This document shows, piece by piece, positions 34,601 through 44,160 of a stretch of DNA of 64,000 nt (the stretch's first letter is position 1; each line of letters starts with the position of its first letter). The DNA comes from Primula veris (taxonomy: Eukaryota; Streptophyta; Magnoliopsida; Ericales; Primulaceae). The notes beneath the pieces were generated by a model, which worked only from the letters and a program-made list of their open reading frames with translations, made no database searches and was not told the origin of the DNA. Both the position numbers and the translations under genes were made by a program. The DNA lies in the NCBI GenBank assembly GCA_963682055.1, contig OY821748.1, positions 31,150,661-31,214,660 on the forward strand, written 5' to 3'.

Positions 34601-37349
34601 CGTTCTTGTTGGTATTTGATGGTACTTAACTGGGCGCATATTTTTCCAGTCCACCTTTCTAAATCCAGTCCAAAATCGGAATTCCGAGTTACAAGTAACT
34701 CTGATTTTGGACTTTGACCGAGTTGACTTTTCTCAAAACATCAAAATTTAAAAAAAAAACCAAAAAAATAATGTCGAATTATAGTTTTTGGACCATGTTT
34801 CTAATTTTTATAACCGATTTCAATAATTCTACAATTTTTTTTTTTTTTTTTTGGAGACTAAATTTTTTGATTATTTTGAAAAAATGTCAAATAAAAAAGT
34901 CAACCCAGTCAATGTCAGAGATCTGAGTTACGACTTGACTGGATCTACTCAAGTATAGTGTCTAAAGATCGTATCGGTGCTACATAGAGACATTAACGTT
35001 TACCGTTTTTAAAATTTTCACCAAGAGTTTTCTTTTTAAGTTTGTACACAATGGCCTTGTTTGGTTGCAAAGTTTTTTTCTTACTTTTACTTTTACTTAT
35101 TGTATGTTTGTTTGGTTGTAAAAAAAAAAATTACTTTTATCAAAAGTAAACCATTAAGTATACTTTTGGCTTTACTTTTACTTTTACTTATATTAGTTTG
35201 TTTGAATGTCATCTCATAAGTATACTTTTGGTGAAAAGTAAATGTCTATAAGTAGACTTTTTAAAAGTAAGTTTGATGATACTTTTTAAAAGTAAGTTTG
35301 ATGATACTTTTAAGTAGGTTTTAATCTGAATGTGCTTTTAAAGTACAGTTCAAAACCTAGTTTCTATCATCATTATATTTTCCTAATTTTGTATTTTTTA
35401 ATCTTTAAATAATAAAATCTTTAATCACAAAAAATCATAAAAAATTATAAAAAATCACCAAAAATTATTAAAAAATCACCAAAAATTATTAAAAAATACA
35501 AAAATCACAAAAAAATTATAAAAATTATAAAAAATTTAAAAAATTACAAAAAATCACAAAATTTTAAAAAAATTTAAAATATATATATATTTTAATAAAC
35601 AATTCATTTTCACTAAAAAAATATATAACACTTTTTATACCGAAAAATAAAAAAAAATGTAAAAAATCACAAAAACTTATAAAAAATCACAAAAAATTTT
35701 TAAAAAAAATTTGTAGTTTTTTATTATTTTTTTTTGTAATTTTTTTAAAATCTTGTGATTTTTTGTGATTTTTATTTCATTTTTTATAATTTTTTTGTGA
35801 TTTTTTTTATTTCTTTTTCATTTTTTTTTCATTTTTGTGATTTTTTTCATTTTTTTTAATTTTTTGTGATTTTTTCATTTTTTATAATTTTTTTGTGATT
35901 TTTTTTTTCTTTGTGATTTTTTATTTTATATAATTTTATGTGTTTTTTTTTTCCATTTTTTATGAAATATGTATATGGCGTTTTGGTAAATAAAGTAAAT
36001 AATTAAAAAGTGGTACTTATAGAGAATATGAACTTATGGAGGTACCTATGAGTAATATAAGTTCAAAAATGGTACATATTGTGCATTATTTGAATAAACA
36101 ATTCATTTTCACTCAAAAAGTAAAAGTAAACATATTTTACCAAACAACATTTTTAATGAAAAATATACTTTTACGGTGTTCACCAAACAGCATTTACTTA
36201 CTAAAAAGTAAAATAAAAAGTATACTTTTCAACCCACTTACAAAAAATATACTTTTGAAAATAAAAGACGCGACCAAACGAGACCATTATACTAAAAGAA
36301 AATTAGGATTTGTCTCTATATGTAGTATTTTTTAAGGATAAAATTAAATTACTTCTATGTGATTGTCTCTGTAGATTTTTTTTTTTATTTTGTTCCTGAA
36401 AATTAGAGGGCATTTTTGTCTGTTCATTTCACTAAAATGTATTGTTTAGAGACAAATTTTGATTATCTCTAAATCCTTTTTTTTTTTTGTAATGATATAT
36501 CCACTTGCATACGCCCACGGTTCGGTCCGGTTCGGTTTTGGGTAAACCGAAACCAAAATTGAAATTTTAGTCGGTTCAGGTTCCGGTTCGGTTCAGACTT
36601 GTGTTTCGGTTCAAAGTTTTGATTCTGTTCAATGGTTTTGGTTTATGCTTGTTAATTTTATTTTGTTGTCCATTTAAACAAGATAAAAACTTAATAACAT
36701 TTTTAAAAATAACATTTACATAACTAGTAACATTCGAGTTTGTATAGTGTATACAGTATAATAATATTATACAGTATAATAATATTATACAGTATAATAA
36801 TATTATACAATATAACTAAAGTAATTATCTAATGTATACATACTCATATAAAATCGGTTTTAAATCCGGTTCGGTTTTCCATTTCGGTTTCGGTTTTAAC
36901 TTTTGGTTTTTGTTCGGTTTTCGGTTAATTTCAGATAACCGAAACCGAACCGAATTATGGTTCCGATTACGGTTCGGTTTACTACATTGTAAATTTAAAA
37001 CCGAACCGATCGGTTTCGGTTCAGTCGGTTTTTCGGTATTTTTGCCACCCCTACTTGCATATATGAATCTAATTTTTATGTGTTAAATGTGAAAAAAGAA
37101 ACTGCAAAACTCATAAGCATGAGCGATGCAAACGGGTACCCAAAAAAATAAAGTTCTTGTAAGCCTGTATGTATGTCATTGAAAATTTTCTTGTGGATGA
37201 AACATTTTTTTTTTTAAACTTGTGATGAAAAGTCGCGTTTTGTACAGGTATTGCGAAGACGTTCCTGCGAAATAATCAAAGGTTTGAAGAAGAATATTAT
37301 GTTAGTAAAGATCAAACGAGACTTTTTGGGGGGAGGTTTCCGTAAATAG
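25661..37349 (+). CDS. DUF604 / fringe-like glycosyltransferase, four exons
   Basis: Exons are 25661-26265, 26664-26913, 33460-33993 and 37248-37349. All junctions are GT-AG and keep frame, giving 496 residues, the usual size of this plant family. Residues 17-39 form one hydrophobic segment (VYPGAVLLIFLIASF), indicating a type II Golgi membrane protein. The lumenal part has the family block HIIFGIGGS, WLDERP, and WFVMGDDDTVFF near 181-193, whose DDD is the likely metal and sugar-nucleotide binding motif. Exon 2 has the GGAGFAISYPLA segment and exon 3 has PLVSLHHLD, DLTRNWSISISWGY and VAVLSPKMDPRD. The protein is probably a glycosyltransferase; donor and acceptor are unknown. The start is the ATG at 25661. 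Intron 2 is 6.5 kb because of a copia insertion. Exon 4 is short, ends RRRSCEII plus a basic tail, and is the least certain part. Confidence 0.85.
27441..27787 (-). repeat. 3' LTR of the intact copia element
   Basis: Its sequence begins TGTTAGGGTC and ends ACTCAACA on the plus strand. It differs from the partner LTR by an A for G in CGTGRCAC and a T for C in CAAGYTATGG. It contains the probable terminator/polyadenylation region of the element. Confidence 0.95.
27788..27800 (-). promoter_or_regulatory. Polypurine tract of the intact copia element
   Basis: On the minus strand CCAAGTGGGAGAT abuts the 3' LTR. It is the purine-rich plus-strand primer position. Confidence 0.8.
27967..31908 (-). 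CDS. Copia gag-pol polyprotein, intact
   Basis: The single 1313-codon frame encodes Gag, protease, integrase, reverse transcriptase and RNase H in the Ty1/copia order. Gag has a zinc knuckle CYNCQGMGHFSHEC near residues 245-258. Protease has WILDSGAS near 294-301. Integrase has an HH-CC zinc site (WHRRLGH and CEGC, about 424-458) and DDE residues near D486, D549 and E585 with the expected 35-residue gap. Reverse transcriptase has LDVKTAFLHGD near 908-918 and YVDD near 995-998. RNase H has GYVDAD and STTEAEY near 1164-1211. No stop or frameshift interrupts it, so the protein may be functional. The start ATG lies 26 bases inside the 5' LTR. The polyprotein would make virus-like particles and copy and insert the element. 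Confidence 0.95.
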   Translation of the reverse strand: MAKEDRTAHGIEKFDGKDFAFWRMQIEDYLYGRKMHQPLLLEERPTTTTEEAWKLLDRQVLGVIRLTLSRSVAHNVARETTTMGMMKILTDMYEKPSANNKVHLMRKLFNLRMAEDTPVANHVNKFIDTVNQLDAVEITFADEVRALILLASLPNSWEFMRAAVSNSIGKEKLTYNGIRDQILAEELRRLDMGECSNDGAALNVGSRDRGKARVWDVRGRSQFRGRRGQSRGGKDSDRSKKNLRCYNCQGMGHFSHECKQPKKGTGRDHVVNVASDEDSGDCLLLTEQRNIESWILDSGASFHTTAQKDLFENYHAGNFGKVYLADGEALDVVGTGDVKIRIPNGSVWKLTKVRHVPRLTKNLISVGQLDAERHSISFSCGAWKVSRGAMVIARGSKVGTLYMTTDEECTVAAAVSQDCSELWHRRLGHMSEKGMKVLAKDSKLPGLKSVNLDMCEGCIFGKQKKVSFRKGGKAPKEEKLALVHSDVWGPSPVTSLGGAQYYVTFIDDSTRKTWVYFLKHKSEVFKKFQEWKAMVELETGNKLKCLRSDNGGEYIDAKFVEFCAQRGIQMEKTIRRTPQQNGVAERMNRTINERARSMRLQSGLPKALWAHAVSTAVYLINRGPSVPLERRIPEEVWIGEPISYEHLRVFGCLSYIHVDINERTKLDSKSKVCYFVGYGGAEFGYRFWDGQAKRIIRSKDVIFNESILYKDCQNVVVEEDALPSEENGIVDMNAFPRMLENDIEDEPVVLDNRPADAEEAEELPQTPRPELGRGHRVRRPPARYSPSLHYILLSDAGEPESREEALELKDSSKWELAMKDEMKSLEKNVTWQLAELPKEKRALSNKWVFRLKEKQDGTKRYKARLVVKGFQQKAGIDYTEIFSPVVKLTTIRLLLSIVVNANLHLEQLDVKTAFLHGDLDEEIYMLQPEGFAEKGKEKLVCKLRKSLYGLKQAPRQWYKKFDSFMADTGFERSDSDHCCFVKRFENSSYVILLLYVDDMLLAGSSLVEINKVKQQLAKQFEMKDLGAANQILGMRISRGTDGSLFLSQAEYVKKVLARFSMSDAKAVGSPLAAHFSLSKEQSPSDEEGKDRMLNIPYASAIGSLMYAMVCTRPDIAHAVGVVSLYMSNPGKHHWEAVKWILRYLSGTVSSALCFRKTSEGLHGYVDADMVGDLDSRKSTTGCVCTYGGTAVSWTSKLQKIVALSTTEAEYVAMTEASKEMIWLQGFLEELGQMTDKGVLHCDSQSAVQLAKNPVFHSRTKHIQIRYHFIRAVLEDGIFALEKIESAKNPADMLTKTVTIDKLSLCATSVGLRA
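31921..31932 (-). promoter_or_regulatory. tRNA-iMet primer-binding site of the intact copia element
   Basis: On the minus strand TGGTATCAGAGC lies two bases after the 5' LTR. This is the standard complement of the initiator methionine tRNA 3' end used by plant copia elements. Confidence 0.9.
31935..32281 (-). repeat. 5' LTR of the intact copia element
   Basis: A 347-bp copy of 27441-27787 with two substitutions. On the minus strand CTATTTATATGCCCC and TATATTATAAAGAG are candidate TATA regions for the element's own promoter. Confidence 0.95.
32287..33459 (+). other. Remainder of intron 2 of the DUF604 gene
   Basis: The sequence is AT-rich and non-coding. It ends in a pyrimidine-rich stretch and TTTCTTTTCAG at 33449-33459, the acceptor of exon 3. 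Confidence 0.6.
34668..34712. repeat. Interrupted palindrome
   Basis: The left arm GTCCAAAATC..GAGTTAC and right arm GTAACTC..GATTTTGGAC pair across AA. Seven extra bases (within GGAATTCC) are found in the left arm. Confidence 0.6.
35053..36287. mobile_element. TIR (MITE-like) element with nested AT-rich hairpin
   Basis: The left end GGCCTTGTTTGGTTGC and the complement of the right end GGTCTCGTTTGGTCGC match at 13 of 16 bases. TTACTTTTA-type and AAGTATACTTTTG words occur near both ends in inverted arrangement. The ends resemble PIF/Harbinger MITEs, but no clean three-base duplication is seen (AAT on one side, ATT on the other). The centre (35400-36030) is a separate AT-rich repeat. Confidence 0.5.
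35420..35945. repeat. Long A-rich / T-rich inverted repeat
   Basis: From 35420 to about 35710 the plus strand is AATCACAAAAAATTAT-like. From about 35715 to 35945 it is its complement, ATAATTTTTTTGTGATT-like. The two halves can pair over 200 bases or more. The right border (TTTTGGTAAATAAAGTAAAT then AATTAAAAAGTGGTACT) is the reverse complement of the left border of the block at 23450-23920. Confidence 0.6.
36520..37055. repeat. CGGTTCGG-rich dispersed repeat
   Basis: Many CGGTTCGGTTT and AACCGAACCG words occur at both ends, finishing TTTTTGCCACCCCTAC. The same family is seen, more decayed, at 6855-7030. Such CGGTT-bordered elements with a GGGGTGGCAAAA terminus are common non-autonomous elements in dicots; the superfamily is not certain. 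Confidence 0.5.
36753..36810 (+). repeat. Three copies of an 18-bp self-complementary unit
   Basis: ACAGTATAATAATATTAT repeats three times, and each unit contains ATAATATTAT, which is its own reverse complement. Confidence 0.8.
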
Positions 37350-38859
37350 CGCCGGGTTGAAGTGGTAACGCACTAATTTCACACAAAAAAAATGGAAAGA
37401 AATAAACCTAGGGAAGCGGTCATCTTCTTTTTTAAATGTCTGATATGATGAAAAACAACACACAACATATCTACTCTTTAACAAAAATCTTATCCTTACA
37501 CCTGTTATCCCATGAAGCTGTCAACAGTGTCGGCTCATAGGGGAAATGAGGAAGACAAAACTTCCGAGGGTGAACGACTGGTCAGACTTAAAACGTGTTA
37601 TAAATAAAATCATTTTTAACCTGGCAAGAGTACCGGTGGCGACCGTAGTTTTATAAGATAAATAAGATTCGTTCCACCGTTTTTAATTCTAGGGTTTATC
37701 AAGATATGGCTCGCGCCCTTGTTTTAAATATAAGTTTAACTACTCTAAACTATACTAGCATATAAGGATAAATAATTGCAGAGGTAAGAAATGTCAAGTC
37801 TCGCCTTACGACTAACTAACAAGTATGTAAATAATTAAAATAAAAAAAGACGAATAAAAGATAGGGTAGAGTTTACTTATAAAATAAATTGCAAGTAGAA
37901 GGATGTATGAACTTAGTAAAGTGACCATGGAGGAACACCAATACTTAGCCCACAATGGTGAATAAATTATAAATGAATAATTTATTAGAAGGAAATATTT
38001 TTAGAGAGAATGAAGAAATAAAAATAAAACGAAAATAATGGCTCTCGTTAATAAAAACAGCCTACAAAAATACTGTAGGCTTAGGTTATATATACAAGTT
38101 AGCACGGAAAATTTCAGACATAAACCATAATATTCTGTGATTCGAATCAGGCCTTGTTTGACATATTAAATTGCGACACGTCATTAATTTATGGCTGCGG
38201 AAGATCTCTGATTCGGATAAAAATGTCTGATTCGGATCAGCTGACGGATAACTGAATTTTATTTCTTTTTTGGTTAGATTTATTGCTTACTCACCAATTC
38301 TGACTCCTTTGACCGAATTTAAGCTTCTCATTGTTTTCTTTTAGGTCTATTAGCTTTTCCAACTTGCGTCTTGAGTACTTTCATTTCATTTATTCACATA
38401 TATGCGCCTAAAAAGGACAATTTTCACTAAAACTAGATTAATGGTCTCAAAATACATAAAAATGGTAAATTAGTATTAATAATACCCATTTACGCATTAT
38501 AAAGTTGGATTTAATATCATAATTAATGCCTAAAAATGACATTTCTAGATCGAATCAACATCTAAAATTAAAATAAGGGGGTTAGTACAATGATTTTTGG
38601 GTCTATGTACAAAACTGTAATAATATTTTTAGATAATTGGAAGAGTGGAAGAGTCTGCTGTGAAAATGAATAACTTTACTCGTCCGTTTCAATTTAGAGG
38701 GGCGCTTTAGTAATCTATGTTTAACAAAAGTTGATGAGTATACTTAATACTGTAAAAAAAAAAACCTATATTTGTCGTCAATTTCCCCTATTTTAGTTTA
38801 AATCAATACTTTATGTTTTTTTTCAAAGTGCAGAGCAGACTCATAAGTTTTGTTTTTAT
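37350..38859. other. 3' flank of the DUF604 gene and intergenic DNA
   Basis: Probable 3' untranslated sequence and AT-rich spacer. No supported gene, element end or RNA gene was found. Confidence 0.4.
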
Positions 38860-39125
38860 TGGTGCTATAGAAGTTGTGTGTAATGTTTATATATTTGCTA
38901 GTATGAATTTTGTAAATATCGGTAAACTAATGGACTAGTTTGTAAATAGTTAGTCATTTTTTTTTATATATATATAAATTAAATAGTTAGTTAGCACTGT
39001 TGATACTGTAAAAATAATTTGATCTGAGATGAATAAAATACGACTTTCATTTTCATTTCTTGATTTCACTTTCTCTCTCTACATTCGATAAAGAAGGAGA
39101 CGAATTATCTCTTTTATCATTATCA
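38860..39125 (+). repeat. 5' LTR of the decayed copia element
   Basis: Shares TAAACTAATGGACTAGTTTG, GAATAAAATACGACTTT and CTCTCTCTACATTCGATAAA with the 3' LTR. It carries an extra TA-rich insertion of about 40 bases near 38957-38990. Confidence 0.8.
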
Positions 39126-39137
39126 TGATATCAGAGT
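39126..39137 (+). promoter_or_regulatory. Degenerate tRNA-iMet primer-binding site
   Basis: TGATATCAGAGT directly follows the 5' LTR and differs from TGGTATCAGAGC at two positions. Confidence 0.6.
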
Positions 39138-39369
39138 AGAAATGCACGATCTAGAGAGAGACTGGGTTTATTTTCTCCTTAACCTTTGTCTCTACGAATA
39201 GGAACTGTGTTTTTTTATCTGTTATCTGAGAAATTTACTAGGGTTTTGTTCGCGAATCGATCAAAATAAGGTTTGGTAATATCACATGCATTCTGTGAAA
39301 TTAGGGATTTGTAATAGCTGCTTAACTGGCAGTTGATTGATTCTCTGGTAATTTGGGGTTTTATTAAAA

Positions 39370-40260
39370 ATGGTGAATCCAGCAAATAACAGTGTGTAAT
39401 AGTGCCTCTAATAATGTGAATAGTTCATATTTTGTGAATATTAATGACATGAATGGGAGTAGTTTTGTGAATCCATTATTGAATGGTGACAATTATCACA
39501 CATGGAAACGAGCTATGGATAAAAAAAGGTTTTATTGATGGGAGTTTGATCTGCCCAGATGAAGGAACAAGCTTGAATATAGTCTGAAAAAGATGCAATC
39601 TTATAGTAATTTCTTGGATATTAAATTCTGTAATAGGCCAGAAATTGTACATAGAAAATGCTTTAAAAATGTGAAAATCACTTGAAGAAGGCTATGCACA
39701 TGGAAATGAACCTATGGTATTTGAGTTGCATCAATCTGTACACTCTTTAAATCAGAATGATTTAACTATTGTTGTTTATTTCATCAAGCTAGAAGGGCTA
39801 TGGACTGATCTCAATAACCTGGGCCCATTGCCACAGTGTACTTGCAATGCTATTGCTGAATGTAGTTGTCAGTTTATTGAGAAGTTACAGAAAAGAGATG
39901 ACAATGTGTTTAGAATGTTCTTCTTAATGATACTTATTCTGCTGTCAGGGGGCAAATTTTGATAATGAAACCATTAACTGCAATAAATGAGGTGTTTCAG
40001 ATGTTGATACAAGAAAGAGAAACAGAGAATGGTTGGGATGCATAATAAAAACCATGAAGAATAGTTGGCTATGGCCGTGAACTATAAGAATCTTAAGCCA
40101 ATGGGGAATCAAAATCATGAAGAACAGTTGGATATGGCTGTGAACTATAAGAATTTTAAACCAATGGGGAATCAAAAGAGCAATCTAAGATGCTCTTATT
40201 GTAACGGTATAGGTCATGTGAAAGACAATTGTTACAAACTCCAGGTTATCTACTAGGTTG
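39370..40260 (+). pseudogene. Broken copia gag with zinc knuckle
   Basis: Frames beginning near 39370 encode a Gag-like product (NPLLNGDNYHTWKRAM-type start) broken by stops and frameshifts. A CCHC zinc knuckle, CSYCNGIGHVKDNC, remains at 40191-40232. Just before it a 63-base segment is tandemly duplicated (40052-40177); the first copy has TAG where the second has CAG, so one unit is stopped. The original protein would have packaged element RNA. Confidence 0.7.
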
Positions 40261-40589
40261 GAGGTTTGGTAAAGAAGGGAAAAATGGAAGAAAGGGGTTC
40301 GTCAATAATCATAGGTCTACAGGAACTTATAACCGAACTCATAGTGCAAATCAAGTGAGAATGGTTGATGATAGTTATGGGGGTAAAAATGAGTCTTCTT
40401 ATTGTAATAATCCTCACCCTGGTGAGAGCTACGGTATGAGTGCATCTCAGTATACTGATCTATGTAACCAAATCAAGATAATAGTTATACAATCACCTCT
40501 TGATTGTGCTGATGTGGGAAGTTCTACTTCAAGGGCCAAAAGAGTAGCTACTCACTCCACCAAGGTTCTCAAATCTAACATTTACCAAT

Positions 40590-41865
40590 ATGACAGGTAT
40601 GACACAAGTTTTAACTCACCATACTTGTGCCTTTTCTGTAAGTTCATTGAGTAAAGAAATATTAGCACATTGGCTAGTAGATACGGGTGTAAGTGAATAC
40701 ATGGTTTGCAATGAGAGATTTTTAATACCTGATAGCACTCAAACCATAAATTATGTGGTCCATCTACCTAATGGGCAAACTGTAGAAGCAACTATGAAGG
40801 GAAATATTGTTTTTTATTCTGGGTTTATATTGAGGAATGCCTTATCCATACCAAGTTTTGGTTTCAATTTGATTTCTGCAAGTAAACTAACCAGAGATCA
40901 ATCATGTTGTATATATTTTTTCTCTGGTGGAAAGTGATTGGTGGAGCAAATGAAAGTCAAGCTTAGTGAGATTGAGTCAATAATAGGTTTTGCAGGACAA
41001 GTTGCAAGTGATTCTTCTATTTTGTTATTTTGAGCAAATGAGTACTTTGAGAAGTGTAGTTCCTTGTGTAAATATGAATAATAAAAGACCATGTGATGTT
41101 TGTCAGCTATCCAAAGAGGACAAGTTGTCTTTTCCTCTTAGTAGTAGCAAGAGTTTAGAACCTTTTGATCTAGTTCATATGGATCTTTGGGGAGTTTATG
41201 TTGTAAAAGCACTTGGCGGTTTTAGATTCTTTTTGACCATAGTGGATGATTGTTCAAGATGTACTTGGATTTATTTGATAAAATCAAAATCATATATGTG
41301 TACTGTTATTCCTGCTTTTTATGAAATGGTACTAGACCAGTTTGGAAAAAGAATAAAAGTACTAAGAAGTGACCAAGGCACTGAGTTTTTCTTGACTGAT
41401 TTTTATGCAACTAAAGGAGTTGTTCACCAAACTAGTTGCGTTGACACCCCTCAATAGAATGGAGTAGTACAAAGAAAGCACCAACACTTAAAAAATATTG
41501 CTAGAGCATTAAGATTTCAAGCTAAGTTACCATTACAATTCTTGTGAGATTGCATTCTGGGTGCTGCTTATATAATCAATAGGTTGCCTAACAAAATTTT
41601 AAATAATAAAAGCTCATATGAAGTATTGTTCAATAAAGTTTCTGCTTATGACCATTTGAGAGTAATTGGTTGTTTGGATTATGCTAGTACTCTGAAGAGA
41701 CATAGAAGTAAATTTGATCCAAGAAGTAGAAAATGTATATTTGTTCGATATCTATTTGGTATAAAAGGCTACAAGATGATGGATCTGGAGACTAAACAAG
41801 TTTTTGTCTCAAGATGTATAGTATTCTATGAATATCATTTCCCTTATAATACAAGTAATTCCTCT
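40590..41865 (+). pseudogene. Broken copia protease and integrase
   Basis: Protease retains HWLVDTGVSEYM with the catalytic DTG near 40680. Integrase retains CDVCQLSKED of the zinc site, VHMDLWG and RSDQGTEF near 41367. At 41455-41457 a TAG stop replaces the usual Gln codon. At 41470-41472 CAA replaces the codon for the catalytic Glu, so the DDE triad is lost. A second stop lies near 41547. The frame reaches 41865, where a solo LTR interrupts it. Confidence 0.75.
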
Positions 41866-43008
41866 TGTTGAACCATGATTGATTTTGATTATACGTATAA
41901 TTATGTATTAATAATTTTACGATTTCTCTATTCGATGATTTAATACTTGACATTTTCTAAAAACAGAGAATGTATATTTCATGACTTAAAATGATAGAGC
42001 AATTAATAACGTAGTCAACGGTTCAAACGGAAGTCGATTCAGAGTCCAAACGTGTAAATTAGTGCTAACCCACCCATGGGTCTTACAGACCCACCCGTGG
42101 GTCAAGTGGACAGAACAAAAAAAAAAATCTCAGGTACCACCCACCAGTGGGTTATACAGAACCCACCAGTGGGTCAAAGTTGCAGAACCAAGCAAATTTT
42201 CACCCACCAATGGGTCAGAAGACACCCATTGGTGGATCAAAGTGCAGATCACAAAAAATAGCATTTTAACTTTCTTAAAAGGTCACTTTAACTGTTGGAT
42301 AAAACTTTTAACCACCCCAAACGGTCATTACACATCCAATGGACAATTTGGCTCTTCAAATACACCTCAATCCCTCTCCAAAACACACCAATCACACACC
42401 CAATCTCAATAACAATTCAATCCAAGATCAAAGTAAGAAAATGTTTTATACTAAATATTTCTCACTTGTATTCATAGAAATTATTGAGGGTAATATTATT
42501 GTAATCATATAAACACCAAGATATTATTTGTTAGTGAGCGATACACTTTCGATTCAAATTGTAGAGTCAATTATAAACTCATTTGTGAGCGAGTGATCGG
42601 GTAGAGTCTTTGTAAGCAAGTGTAACTTAAAAGATGCAGGTCTTTTCATTCAGAATACTCATAGAGTGAGGGGGAGGTTAATCGGTTGATTAGCTCGTTA
42701 GGTTATAATCTTGGGAAGAAGATTATAGTAAAATACTCGGTAGTGTGAATACCAAGTAGAGGACTATGCGGGTTTGTCGAACCTCTATATATCGTGGTGT
42801 CATCTCTTCCCTACTATTTACTTTTCGCATCTACATTAATGTTTGTGTGAATGTTTTAACTTTAATATTGATTATTATTGCACAAGTTTAGTGATTGCGT
42901 AGCTTAATCTCGTTATTTGGGTTGTTAGTTGTGCTTAAGTTTTAATTTCGCAAAAAATGCATAAAAGCTTATTCACCCCCTCTAAGATTTAGCAGCTTAC
43001 GGGCAACA
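41866..43008 (+). mobile_element. Solo LTR of 1143 bp inserted in the decayed copia element
   Basis: The segment begins TGTTGAACC and ends CGGGCAACA, with inverted TGTTG/CAACA termini. It is flanked by CCTCT on both sides (41861-41865 and 43009-43013), a clean five-base target duplication. The host coding frame resumes on the right side directly after one CCTCT is removed, which confirms a precise insertion. There is no internal region, so it is a solo LTR. The length and the TTCACCCCCTCTAAG near the end resemble Maximus/SIRE-type copia LTRs; the orientation is inferred from that. It contains six short palindromes (42068-42237). Confidence 0.85.
42068..42237 (+). promoter_or_regulatory. Three pairs of ACCCACNNGTGGGT palindromes in the solo LTR
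   Basis: Copies start at 42068, 42089, 42139, 42161, 42202 and 42224. Three match the consensus exactly and the others have one or two changes. Within each pair the start-to-start spacing is 21-22 bases, about two helical turns. The arrangement suggests paired sites for a dimeric DNA-binding protein, possibly an enhancer in U3; this is inference. Confidence 0.65.
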
Positions 43009-43013
43009 CCTCT

Positions 43014-44160
43014 TATTCTGAATCTCCTACTATGTTCAATGATTCTAGTGTTTCTCCTGTCTCAAAAGACTTAGAAGAACCTCATTTTACTGAAAATGTG
43101 GTTTCAATTAGAAGATAATCTATCAGAGAGAAACATGTGCCATTTTATCTAGATGCTTATAAGTGTAATAGTGCAAATAGTGATCCTCATATTGATAAAT
43201 TTCATTGCTATGATAAAATGTCTCCTGCACACAAAGCTTTTTGCTTTGCTATATCAAAAACACAAGAACCCAAGACCTATGAAGAAGCAGCGAAATTCCC
43301 TAAATGCATTGAGGCTATGAAATAAGAAATAGCTGCTCTAGAGTTGAATAAAACTTGGTTTCTTACTCCTTTGCCACCAAAGAAGAACATATAGGGTGCA
43401 AGTGAGTATATAAAATAAAACATAACTCTGATAAGAGTATACAAATGTACAATGCTAGATTGGTAGCCAAAGGGTACACACAAGAAAAGGGTGATTATGA
43501 TGCTACTTTCAGTCTTGTAGCCAAAATGACTGTTGTCAGACTTTTATTGTCTATTGCTGCTATCAAATGTTGGTATTTGGAGCAGTTAGATGTTACAAAT
43601 GCTTTTCTGCACGGTGACTTGAAAGAAGAAGTCTACATGATGTTACCACCTGGATTTGCACAACCAGGTAGCTCTTTAGTTTGCAAATTGCCTAAATCTC
43701 TAGATGGTCTCAAGCAAGCAAGTCGACAATGGTTTAAAAAGCTGACCACCGCTCTTGTGCATTTTGGTTTTCTACAGTCAATTGCTGATAGTTCTTTGTT
43801 TACCATCAAAAGGGGTGAGTCTTTTCTTGCTTTGCTAGTTTATGTTGATTACATAATCATAGCAAGTAATGATAATATGCTAGTTGCTGATGTCAAGAAT
43901 TACTTACATACCACTTTTAGAATAAAAGAATTGGGTGTTTTGAAATATTTCTTTGTAATAGAGATAGCTAGATCAAACAAAGTGATTAGTCTATGTCAAA
44001 GAAAATATACTCTTGATTTACTTCAAGATATGAGTTATATGCATTGTGTTCCAGTTAGCTTCCTTATGGAGACAAATTTAAAATTGAGCAAGAATGCTTT
44101 GAATCCTTTACCTGATGCAAAAATATACAGAAGACTCATAGGTAGACAGATTGCTTTACT
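43014..44160 (+). pseudogene. Broken copia reverse transcriptase
   Basis: After the solo LTR the frame continues as the region between integrase and reverse transcriptase and then has stops near 43117 and 43323. From 43445 a 244-codon frame carries ARLVAKGYTQ, LDVTNAFLHGDLKEE and YVDY near 43841-43852. The last residue of the YVDD catalytic motif is changed by a G-to-T substitution at 43850. A frameshift near 44150 moves the RNase H part to another frame. Confidence 0.75.

Larger units (their letters stand above)
33994..37247 (+). other. Intron 3 of the DUF604 gene, filled with small repeats
   Basis: The donor GTAATT follows exon 3 and the acceptor TTTTGTACAG precedes exon 4. The intron holds an imperfect palindrome (34668-34712), a TIR element (35053-36287), a CGGTT-rich repeat (36520-37055) and an 18-bp microsatellite (36753-36810). 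No frame inside it is supported. Confidence 0.6.
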
